From a virus: a DNA stretch of 37,010 nucleotides. The translations under genes were made by a program, and so were the position numbers. Shown here piece after piece: positions 5,884 to 12,390 of the stretch; position 1 is the first letter of the stretch, and the number at the start of each line of letters is the position of its first letter. Below the pieces are notes generated by a model. The model saw only the letters and a program-made list of their open reading frames with translations. It was not told where the DNA came from and did no database searches. Location: IMG/VR virus record IMGVR_UViG_3300049489_000385, positions 1 to 37,010 of that record, one strand, 5' to 3'.

Positions 5884-5939
5884 CCCGACCGGCGAGACGA
5901 TAATAAAGTCAACGTGCTTACCTGCCAGGGTGCGACTGT

Positions 5940-6062
5940 TTACTGTGCTGGTTTTTTGAGTGCGCGTTTTAGCGCAACCCTGATAAATTCAGACCTGCTA
6001 AGTTCTTGCTCATCCAGAGCAAGAACCATTGCTTTGGGCAGTCGGAGACATATTGTCTCCAT
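5940..6062 (-). CDS. 40-aa ribbon-helix-helix protein
   Basis: METICLRLPKAMVLALDEQE followed by LSRSEFIRVALKRALKKPAQ is a minimal MetJ/Arc/CopG-type RHH: one beta strand (ICLRLP), helix 1, and the 'SRSEFIR.AL' second helix. Such proteins bind palindromic operators as dimers. The start is at 6062; the SD is poor (AACGG). The gene itself folds into perfect hairpins: GGAGACA/TGTCTCC at the start codon (6044-6060) and a 10-bp GTTCTTGCTC/GAGCAAGAAC stem (6002-6026). Confidence 0.75.
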   Translation of the reverse strand: METICLRLPKAMVLALDEQELSRSEFIRVALKRALKKPAQ

Positions 6063-6072
6063 TTTGCCGTTA

Positions 6073-6102
6073 GGGGCTGGTCGCCCAGCCCCCTTTCTCT
6101 TT
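6073..6102. terminator. Strong GC hairpin between two leftward genes
   Basis: GGGGCTGG (6073-6080), loop TCGC, CCAGCCCC (6085-6092). On the plus strand it is followed by the pyrimidine-rich CTTTCTCTTT, a terminator form for rightward transcripts. On the leftward strand it lacks a U tract and instead stands 10 nt before the RHH start codon, where it may limit translation. Confidence 0.6.
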
Positions 6103-6112
6103 CCGCCAGTCA

Positions 6113-6415
6113 TTATTCTGTGAACCTCTTGAGTTTTTCTATCCGCTCACCGTTGAGCGGATTTACTTGTTTTGCGATGGGGTAATCCCCATCGCTATCG
6201 TAAGCCATTCTGTGCGCGCAGTGCGTCGAAAACCCGCACTCCCAGTCAATCGAGTTAACCCACCATTCTGGTGAGTTAACCTTAACTAGCCCGTTTGAAA
6301 GGCTAGTTGTACTAGACGAGTATGTCTCGCCGTTTTCTAATGCAAAGACGATAACAGAGCCGTTCCTTGCCGCATAAATCCTACCTTTTTTGCCTTTTAG
6401 GTAACTAATGTTCAT
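6113..6415 (-). CDS. Hypothetical protein from an inverted-repeat-rich gene
   Basis: 100 aa, MNISYLKGKKGRIYAARNGS.., with a beta-rich N-terminus, 'PEWWVNSIDWECGFSTHCAHRM' in the middle and 'PLNGERIEKLKRF' at the end. AAAGGAG stands 7 nt before the ATG, so the start is firm. No family recognised. The coding sequence holds at least four strong inverted repeats: 6142-6161, 6174-6195, 6254-6280 and 6284-6308. Confidence 0.7.
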   Translation of the reverse strand: MNISYLKGKKGRIYAARNGSVIVFALENGETYSSSTTSLSNGLVKVNSPEWWVNSIDWECGFSTHCAHRMAYDSDGDYPIAKQVNPLNGERIEKLKRFTE

Positions 6416-6478
6416 TTTAGTGCTCCTTTGGGTTAGGGCTGTTTGTTAAGCCGATGTAGATATATTACTCCCCTCTGT

Positions 6479-6597
6479 TTGATTATGCAATACATAATCA
6501 ATAAATAGTTAAGATATTTTTGAAAATATTGGTGTTGTCAAAATGACAACAAATAGGACTATTAAAAAAATGAATGATTGCGCGGCGCGTCATTCAT
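6479..6597. promoter_or_regulatory. Divergent control region with four dyads
   Basis: Between the leftward 6113-6415 gene and the rightward 6608 gene lie: TTGATTATG/CATAATCAA with a 5-nt gap (6479-6501), ATATTTT/AAAATAT with a 2-nt gap (6514-6529), TGTTGTCA/TGACAACA with a 3-nt gap (6533-6551), and ATGAATGA/TCATTCAT with a 12-nt GC-rich gap (6570-6597). The third contains TTGACA on the minus strand and could overlap a leftward promoter. These look like operators for RHH or HTH proteins encoded on either side (inference). Confidence 0.55.
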
Positions 6598-6607
6598 GCA
6601 GTGAATA

Positions 6608-6730
6608 ATGGATCAATCCGGCGCGATGGTAGCGGTATCGGTGCGCATGACAGCCGCACAGAGCGATAAACTAAAAGCGCTGGGCGGCGCGGCATGGATC
6701 CGCGCGCAGATAGACAAGTCGCGGAAATAG
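6608..6730 (+). CDS. 40-aa ribbon-helix-helix-like protein
   Basis: MDQSGAMVAVSVRMTAAQSD followed by KLKALGGAAWIRAQIDKSRK. The strand 'VAVSVRMT', a helix, and 'LGGAAWIRAQIDK' match small proteobacterial RHH-like proteins with the 'LGG.AWLR..I' ending. No strong SD is seen. It is the first rightward gene after the divergent dyads, and its stop codon forms part of the -35 box of the next promoter. Confidence 0.6.
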   Translation: MDQSGAMVAVSVRMTAAQSDKLKALGGAAWIRAQIDKSRK

Positions 6731-6772
6731 ACATTTTGGCGCGCTCATGCTATAAATCAGGCATGAGCGCGC
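6728..6772 (+). promoter_or_regulatory. Late promoter set inside a perfect palindrome
   Basis: TAGACA (6728-6733), a 17-bp spacer and TATAAA (6751-6756) form a near-consensus sigma-70 promoter. The -10 lies in the loop of a perfect 12-bp inverted repeat: GCGCGCTCATGC (6739-6750) and GCATGAGCGCGC (6761-6772). It heads the lysis and virion block. The palindrome could be an operator or make a 5' hairpin. The 80 nt before 6851 hold no other gene. Confidence 0.6.
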
Positions 6773-6850
6773 GTTTACGTGTTCATTTTTCTACTCCTGG
6801 TTCCAATTTTTACGCCCTCAGTTGTTCGGGGGCGATTTTTGGAGTTAACG

Positions 6851-7294
6851 ATGCTCCACAACTACAATGCAGTACTTGTTAGACTGCTAGCGGATAGCAA
6901 TCAAACACTGGGCGCGCTCACTGTTTACGATCACGCTAGCCGCGTGTTTGATTGCTACACGTTAGAGCTGCCATGGCTCAACAACGCTCCGCTTACGAGC
7001 TGTATACCCGCAGGCACATACTACGTAGATGCTAGGTTGTCAGGTAAATACGGGCGGCATTGGCACGTAAAAGCGCTAAATCACGGCGAGGTTTATGGGC
7101 GTAGCATGATATTGATACACAACGGTAATTATCATCGTGATACGCAGGGTTGTATTTTGATTGGGCGTGATATCGTTGATCTTGATAACGATGGACACAA
7201 AGATGTCACCAGCTCAAAACTCACAATGGACGCGCTAAACAACGCGATAGCGTCAACCAGTTTTTATATGACGATCGTAGACCTAACGCGATGA
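6851..7294 (+). CDS. DUF5675 family protein (endolysin candidate)
   Basis: 147 aa from the ATG at 6851 (GGAG 6 nt upstream); the frame opens further up, but without an SD. It contains 'VFDCYTLELPW', 'SCIPAGTYYV', 'GRHWHVKA', 'MILIHNGNYHRDTQGCILIG', the standard motif series of DUF5675 proteins found in phage lysis regions. The His, Asp, Cys set (IHNGN..DTQGC) resembles a peptidoglycan-acting site, but the activity of the family is not settled. It is followed by a tiny membrane protein, as expected in a lysis cassette. Confidence 0.75.
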   Translation: MLHNYNAVLVRLLADSNQTLGALTVYDHASRVFDCYTLELPWLNNAPLTSCIPAGTYYVDARLSGKYGRHWHVKALNHGEVYGRSMILIHNGNYHRDTQGCILIGRDIVDLDNDGHKDVTSSKLTMDALNNAIASTSFYMTIVDLTR

Positions 7295-7422
7295 TCATAC
7301 TCACAATAGCGATAATCGTGATTGCAGTACTTGTGGCGTGGGGCGTTGACGGATTGCTGGCGCGCAGGATGGACGAGCGCGATAACTCAGGCGGCTACTA
7401 TGATCCAACTGATGATCAATAA
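7291..7422 (+). CDS. Tiny membrane protein (holin- or spanin-like)
   Basis: 43 aa: MIILTIAIIVIAVLVAWGVD is one N-terminal TM helix, followed by a charged tail (ARRMDERDNSGGYYDPTDDQ). It overlaps the DUF5675 gene by ATGA. Size, topology and position suit a pinholin or a short inner-membrane spanin, but no family motif supports either. Confidence 0.6.
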   Translation: MIILTIAIIVIAVLVAWGVDGLLARRMDERDNSGGYYDPTDDQ

Positions 7423-7540
7423 AATCAAACTACTGTTGCAGTCGATTTACAACTGGGCGATACGCAAGCTATGGCGCATGTCGATGATTGATGAGCGGCA
7501 AACGTTATTTGACTACGCGCGAGGATTAATATCAGCATGA
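7412..7540 (+). CDS. Small basic amphipathic protein
   Basis: 42 aa from the ATG at 7412 (MINKIKLLLQSIYNWAIRKL..DYARGLISA); 7400 is an alternative start. It overlaps the preceding membrane protein gene by 11 nt and the next gene by ATGA. The amphipathic basic N-terminal helix suggests membrane association. It is probably part of the lysis cassette; function unknown. Confidence 0.5.
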   Translation: MINKIKLLLQSIYNWAIRKLWRMSMIDERQTLFDYARGLISA

Positions 7541-7920
7541 TCAGACTAATAGCACTGATGTTAATTAGCGTTGTTGCGCAATCTGCAACGATTGATCTGA
7601 CGTGCGATAAGCCAACAAAACGCGAGGACGGTAGCGCGATCACTAATCTGACCGGCTACCGCATTTACCACAGCATTAACGGTGTTGTTAAACCCGTTAT
7701 CGCGATACCGGCTACAACGTGCGGCTATAAACTGATAGACGCTCTACCCGGTAAATACGAGTTTGCGATTAGCAGTGTTGAGGGCACGCTAGAGGGTAAA
7801 CGATCGGCAATGGTTACCGTTGATGTTGTATCTAGCCCGCCGCCGCCCGTTGTTACTAAAATCGTGATAACTCAGTGTTACAGTCCGACTAATTGCGTGA
7901 CTCAGGAGATTACTCAGTAA
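7537..7920 (+). CDS. Secreted fibronectin III-like protein
   Basis: 127 aa. MIRLIALMLISVVAQSA is a signal peptide with a likely cleavage after AQSA. The rest looks like one Fn3 domain ('LTGYRIYHSINGVVKPV..', 'GKYEFAISSVEGTLEGKRSAMVTVDV'), followed by a proline linker and a Cys-containing tail. It may be an exported outer spanin-like or virion accessory protein. Overlap with the next gene is TAATG. Confidence 0.6.
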   Translation: MIRLIALMLISVVAQSATIDLTCDKPTKREDGSAITNLTGYRIYHSINGVVKPVIAIPATTCGYKLIDALPGKYEFAISSVEGTLEGKRSAMVTVDVVSSPPPPVVTKIVITQCYSPTNCVTQEITQ

Positions 7921-8192
7921 TGGCGACTCAGGGAACAACTACGATAGATTTTGGCGTTGGCGCAACAGATGTTGCTACTGCGGTATCTGAGGCCGGGATT
8001 ACTGGGGGGCAACTCGTTGAGGCATGGATATTACCAGCGGCAACAGCGTCTAACACTGTTGATAATCATTGGGTCGAGGATCTGCATGTTGTTGCGGGTA
8101 GTGTATCTGCCGGCGTTGGGTTTACGATTTACGCGCACTGTAAAACTGGTTTTGCTCACGGCCAATTTAACGTTGGTTATGTTTTTAATTGA
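7920..8192 (+). CDS. Small accessory virion protein candidate
   Basis: 90 aa from the ATG in the TAATG overlap (AGGAG 11 nt upstream). MATQGTTTIDFGVGATDVAT.., then 'AWILPAATASNTVDNHWVEDLHVVAGSVSAGVGFTIY', is a beta-rich pattern seen in small phage structural proteins preceding fibre-like genes. No catalytic motif. It belongs to the accessory structural block before the terminase genes. Confidence 0.6.
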   Translation: MATQGTTTIDFGVGATDVATAVSEAGITGGQLVEAWILPAATASNTVDNHWVEDLHVVAGSVSAGVGFTIYAHCKTGFAHGQFNVGYVFN

Positions 8193-8206
8193 GGTTTTTA
8201 ATTGAG
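8181..8206 (+). repeat. 13-bp tandem duplication at a gene junction
   Basis: GTTTTTAATTGAG is present twice in direct succession (8181-8193, 8194-8206). It duplicates the stop region of the upstream gene and the SD (GAGG) of the downstream one. It is evidence of recent slippage. Confidence 0.9.
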
Positions 8207-8214
8207 GTTAAGAA

Positions 8215-9693
8215 ATGAGTGTATCACTGATTGGATCAGATGGATCAACAATAGTAACGCCCTCAAATGGGCTACCGGTGTTTACGGGTGACGCGGCGGT
8301 TTTGCCAGAAAGTGTTGGGGGAACTAGGACATTTAGCGAGGTCGATGCTGGTCAGTTAACAGGCGCTATACTGTTGCGATCTGAAGAGGTTGACGTTGAT
8401 TATAGATCAAGGTCTGCGCTTGACACAGTGTTAGACGACGAAACGTTTAGTTACACGGCGCAGAACACTGGCAAACACACGTATTCTAATACGACTATGA
8501 CGATTGGCCTTACTGCTGGCCAACTGACTACAAATAGCGGATCGATAACGACGACTACAACCGGCGTATCGTTTGCGACGTATGCGTTTTTCCCAGTTAT
8601 AGGCACGTCAACCTTGTCAGTAGACACAGAATTGGGCTTTAGTGCTCAACCTCAATCTAATACATTTGTTGAGTTCGGTATTGGCATTCCTGGAGCGGTA
8701 ACAGCGGCACCGACTGACGGGGTATTTTTTAGGCTAAACGCGTCAGGCTTGCAAGGCATTGCGTCGTTTAACGGTGCTGAATCGAGTACGGGGGTATTCC
8801 CACTGTCTGACGGAACAGGTACGTGGGTTTACACTAACAGCAAAAGATATCAATTTATCTGCTACGCTACGGCAGTAGAAGCACAGTTTTGGGTTAACGA
8901 CGGATTGGGCGCGTTATGCCTAGCGACGCTACCGCTGCCATCAGGTCAGTCGCGGATGATGATGGGTGCGTCAGGGCAATATTTTCTCAAGCATAGAATC
9001 GTCGGCGGGGCAGCAGGCGGCATACTGCAAGCGCAGGTGGGCGCGTATAATGTGCGACTTGGTGGCCCGCAGATAGCTATGTCGATGGGGCACGTAGGCA
9101 ACAAAATTTTTGGTAGTTATCAGGGTTTGTCTGGCGGCACAATGGGCGGCTTGGCGACCTACGCCAACAGTACTAACCCAACGGCGGCGGCACCAAGCAA
9201 CACCGCGTTAACAGCAAACCTCCCCGGTGGGCTTGGTGGACAGGGGGCGGTTATTGCAGCAGTGGCGGCAGCTACTGACGGGATCTGGTCGGAATACGGC
9301 AACTCGGCTGGAACCGTTAACATAGCAGGGCGTAGACTGTGCGTTACTAGCGTTAGACTTGATGCCGTGAACCTAGGCGCGGCGGTAGCGACTACAGCGA
9401 CGACGATTCAGTTTTGCATTGCATTTGGACATACTGCGGTGTCTCTTGCAACCGGTGAAGCGGCAACCACAAAAGCGCCGCGCCGCGTCCCACTTGGTAT
9501 AATGACATGGCCGATAGGCGCTGCAATTGGCGCGCAACCTCAAATCGGGCCGATTATTCTGGATCTGAACAGTTCGCCAATTTACGTTAATCCAGGTGAG
9601 CGGATCGCACTCGTCGGTAAATTTTTGGCCGGCACCGCAACAGCATCACAAGTCATTAACTTTACGTACACACTAATTTACGGCTGGGAGTAG
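8215..9693 (+). CDS. Large beta-rich virion or appendage protein
   Basis: 492 aa, Thr/Gly/Ala-rich, without a signal peptide. MSVSLIGSDGSTIVTPSNGL.. is followed by a lectin-like or jelly-roll-like middle (about 100-290, 'FVEFGIGIPGAVTAAPTDGVFFRLNASG', 'RYQFICYATAVEAQFWVNDG'), and the C-terminal 200 residues resemble phage coat-attached or fibre modules ('INFTYTLIYGWE'). GAGGTTAAGAA precedes the start. Placed upstream of the terminase, it is probably a head decoration or receptor-related protein. No firm family. Confidence 0.65.
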   Translation: MSVSLIGSDGSTIVTPSNGLPVFTGDAAVLPESVGGTRTFSEVDAGQLTGAILLRSEEVDVDYRSRSALDTVLDDETFSYTAQNTGKHTYSNTTMTIGLTAGQLTTNSGSITTTTTGVSFATYAFFPVIGTSTLSVDTELGFSAQPQSNTFVEFGIGIPGAVTAAPTDGVFFRLNASGLQGIASFNGAESSTGVFPLSDGTGTWVYTNSKRYQFICYATAVEAQFWVNDGLGALCLATLPLPSGQSRMMMGASGQYFLKHRIVGGAAGGILQAQVGAYNVRLGGPQIAMSMGHVGNKIFGSYQGLSGGTMGGLATYANSTNPTAAAPSNTALTANLPGGLGGQGAVIAAVAAATDGIWSEYGNSAGTVNIAGRRLCVTSVRLDAVNLGAAVATTATTIQFCIAFGHTAVSLATGEAATTKAPRRVPLGIMTWPIGAAIGAQPQIGPIILDLNSSPIYVNPGERIALVGKFLAGTATASQVINFTYTLIYGWE

Positions 9694-9774
9694 TTATGCA
9701 TGTCGCTACTATTGGCCAGTGGTGCGTCACCTTACTGGTTTTTACAAAAAAATATAAACCACGGAGTAATGGCG

Positions 9775-10356
9775 ATGTATCCACGTAATGCAGTATCACC
9801 GCAACGATTAAGCATTGGCCCAGTAGTGCAAATTGCTAACGGGGCAGTTCAAACGTCTGGCGTTAGTGTTGACATTGTTCCGCAGGGCGGCGCGGCTAGC
9901 TCTGGCGTAGGAACGATAGCGTATGAACAAGGGATAGTGCATTACATACCGACTCAGGCAGAGACAAATTATACTAGCTTTATGCTAATAGCATATAAAA
10001 CAGGCTGTATACCAGCTAGCACAACGGTTGTGACTTCAGTTTCTGGGACGTCTGGTTATGCTGGACTAGATTGGTCATACATATTATCCCCTACGACAAC
10101 GGTTAATTTATCTAATACAACAGTGGGAACGGCGTCGGCGGTAACAGGATTGACAGCATCAAACCTCGATGTTGCGGTCAGTACATTAGGCACAGCGGCA
10201 GCACTGGCAACGGTGGACTCGGTAGTTGACGCTATCAAATTAAAGACAGATTCATTGACATTTACCAAAGCCGGGGAAATAGATGCAAATATTCAAAGCA
10301 TCAACGACGTTACTATTACCGGCAACGGTTCAACTGGAACGGAGTTTGGTGTCTAA
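9775..10356 (+). CDS. Accessory structural protein
   Basis: 193 aa if begun MYPRNAVSPQRLSIGPVVQI (GGAG 9 nt upstream). An upstream start at 9700 also has GGGAG and would add 25 residues. The N-terminal 'MYPRN..SPQR..IGPVVQI..GAVQTSGVSV' pattern recurs in proteins of phage structural blocks, and the helical end 'DANIQSINDVTITGNGSTGTEFG' is typical of them. Function unknown; probably a virion component. It overlaps the next gene by TAATG. Confidence 0.65.
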   Translation: MYPRNAVSPQRLSIGPVVQIANGAVQTSGVSVDIVPQGGAASSGVGTIAYEQGIVHYIPTQAETNYTSFMLIAYKTGCIPASTTVVTSVSGTSGYAGLDWSYILSPTTTVNLSNTTVGTASAVTGLTASNLDVAVSTLGTAAALATVDSVVDAIKLKTDSLTFTKAGEIDANIQSINDVTITGNGSTGTEFGV

Positions 10357-10547
10357 TGCTAGTCGGAACCGTATGGGCTGATACCGTATGGCTAGACATT
10401 TGGGGCCCAATTTGGGCCGCGTCTGGCGCAACGGTATCTATTTGGACAATACAGGCCGATTCGGTTACCGCGTGGGATGAGCAGTTATCCACGTCGACTA
10501 CATGGACGGAGCAGTCAGACTCTGTTACGACGTGGGTTGAGCAATGA
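10356..10547 (+). CDS. Small Trp-rich repeat protein
   Basis: 63 aa with an imperfect repeat built on W, T, D and E ('TVWADTVWLDIWGPIWAA', 'DSVTAWDEQLSTSTTWTEQ', 'SDSVTTWVEQ'). Such short 'W.EQ' proteins accompany the preceding structural gene in related phages. It starts in a TAATG overlap. Probably structural; no domain recognised. Confidence 0.55.
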   Translation: MLVGTVWADTVWLDIWGPIWAASGATVSIWTIQADSVTAWDEQLSTSTTWTEQSDSVTTWVEQ

Positions 10548-10556
10548 GGGGTTAGC

Positions 10557-10958
10557 ATGGCAGAAACAAAAAAACGTGCAAGAGGTAGGATGGCAGGCGG
10601 CGGTTTCAAAGATCTGATAACGCAAGCGGATAGGGACAGGGTTGCGTTATTGGCCGGTTATGGCATACCACAGAAACAAATCTGCCTGATGATTATGAAT
10701 GGGATTGCTAGCGACACGCTTGCAAAACATTTTAGGACTGAGCTTGATCTAGGTATAGCAAAAGCGAATTCTGACGTTGCTGGAACACTGTATCAGAAAG
10801 CGATGAGTGGGGACACAACGGCGCTTATCTGGTGGACTAAAGCGCGGATGAAGTGGACTGAAACACAAAAACATCACGTAGGTGGAGCTGATGACGGCCC
10901 GGTAAAAATTGATAGCACGTTTAAAATAGAATTTGTCGATGCCAAGCGTAAAGATTAA
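10557..10958 (+). CDS. terS: Terminase small subunit
   Basis: 133 aa, GAGGGG 6 nt before the start. The HTH near residues 20-55 ('TQADRDRVALLAGYGIPQKQICLMIMNGIASDTLAKHF') and 'AGTLYQKAMSGDTTALIWWTKARMKWTE' are the standard layout of small terminases that recognise DNA and load the large subunit. It lies directly before and overlaps TerL. Confidence 0.85.
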   Translation: MAETKKRARGRMAGGGFKDLITQADRDRVALLAGYGIPQKQICLMIMNGIASDTLAKHFRTELDLGIAKANSDVAGTLYQKAMSGDTTALIWWTKARMKWTETQKHHVGGADDGPVKIDSTFKIEFVDAKRKD

Positions 10959-12390
10959 TGGGAAACTCAGGCCAATACTTGAAACAAAGCGGCCCATAGT
11001 TGTTGTTTATGGTGGGCGCGGGTCTGGAAAATCGTTAGGAATTGGTGACATTATGACGATAAAAATGCGCAGCGAGGGGGCTGATATTTATTGTCTACGA
11101 GAGTATCAGGATTCAATTGTAGATTCTGTTCATCGTGTTATGTGTGACTCAATAAACAATCGCCTGAAATTGGATAATTTCACTATTACGGATAACAAAA
11201 TAACGGATAATCTGACTGGCGCAATGACTACATATCGCGGCGCGGCGCGTAATCCTGACTCTATTCAGTCCGCGCAGGGATATAAATACTCGTGGTTTGA
11301 AGAGGCGCATAGAGCTAGCCAAACATCGCTAGATAAACTGATACCTACAATTCTTAGAAACCCTGGCGCTCAATGTGTTTTTACTGCTAACCCTCAATCT
11401 GCAAATGACGCATTTAGCGAGCGGTTTATAAACCCGTATAAGCACGAGCTTGATAAAACGGGTTTTTATCAAGATGACATACACCAAATAATCAAAGTTA
11501 ATTGGAGAGACAACCCATGGTGGAACGCGGAGCAAGAGCAAATACGAAAATGGGACTATGATCACCGTTCACGCGCCAAATACGAGTGGATTTGGGAGGG
11601 TGAATTCAATGATGAAGTTGAAAACTCGATTATTAAAATCGAATGGTTTGATGCTGCAATAGATGCGCACAAGCATGAGCGACTGAGCAACGCGTTTAAA
11701 CCTCATGGTATTGTTGTTGCGGCACATGATCCAAGTGATACAGGCAACGATGCTAAGGGCTATGCGTTGCGCCATGGCTCAATTATCAAGCGCGTTTTGT
11801 GCAAGGATTCCGGCGAGGTTGATGAGGGATGCGATTGGGCGCTGGGCCATGCTATTAGAGATAGTGCTGATTGGTTTGTTTGGGATGGCGATGGCATGGG
11901 GACAGGCCTTAAGAGACAAGTTGCTGAATCCTTGAACGGTAAAAAAATGCAATTTCACATGTTTAAGGGCTCGTTATCTGGGTCAGGGCAGGATAACGCA
12001 AAAAAACGCTATCAACCGATTGATAACGAGCGAGAGGCACAAACTTACGATGAGGTTTTTCGCAACAATCGCGCACAGTATTATATATTGCTAGCGGATA
12101 GGTTTTACAACACGTATCGCGCTATTGTGAAGGGTGAATATGTTGATCCTGCTGATATGATTAGCCTAGACTCGGAAGGAATAACAGAAATGGCACGGCT
12201 TAGATCAGAGCTCTGCAAAATACCGAAAAAAGAAAACAACAGTGGTCTTTATCAAATTATGAGCAAGCTAGAAATGAAGTCTGAAGGAATAGAAAGCCCA
12301 AATATGGCCGATTCAATCATGATGACGCTTTGGGGGCCTAGCGTTGTCGAATGGGAGAATATTGAGTTTCCGAGGGCTATGATTATATGA
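10939..12390 (+). CDS. terL: Terminase large subunit
   Basis: About 483 aa from the ATG at 10939; a TTG two codons earlier is possible. Walker A GGRGSGKS is at residues 25-32 and the Walker B-like 'YSWFEEAHR' near 115. The RNase H-type nuclease domain follows: 'VVAAHDPSDTGND' (first Asp), 'DWFVWDGDGMG' (second) and 'NMADSIMMTLWG' (third). It packages DNA through the portal and cuts concatemers. Length and motifs match PBSX/P22-type headful terminases, consistent with a circularly permuted genome. Confidence 0.92.
   Translation: MPSVKINGKLRPILETKRPIVVVYGGRGSGKSLGIGDIMTIKMRSEGADIYCLREYQDSIVDSVHRVMCDSINNRLKLDNFTITDNKITDNLTGAMTTYRGAARNPDSIQSAQGYKYSWFEEAHRASQTSLDKLIPTILRNPGAQCVFTANPQSANDAFSERFINPYKHELDKTGFYQDDIHQIIKVNWRDNPWWNAEQEQIRKWDYDHRSRAKYEWIWEGEFNDEVENSIIKIEWFDAAIDAHKHERLSNAFKPHGIVVAAHDPSDTGNDAKGYALRHGSIIKRVLCKDSGEVDEGCDWALGHAIRDSADWFVWDGDGMGTGLKRQVAESLNGKKMQFHMFKGSLSGSGQDNAKKRYQPIDNEREAQTYDEVFRNNRAQYYILLADRFYNTYRAIVKGEYVDPADMISLDSEGITEMARLRSELCKIPKKENNSGLYQIMSKLEMKSEGIESPNMADSIMMTLWGPSVVEWENIEFPRAMII

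Noticed and set aside
5827-6123. Rightward 98-codon frame
   Set aside because: It runs through the leftward RHH gene and the strong hairpin at 6073-6092 and has no SD; the leftward 40-aa RHH frame is far more protein-like.
6694-6882. Rightward frame through the late promoter
   Set aside because: It overlaps the promoter palindrome and the DUF5675 start in another frame; no SD.
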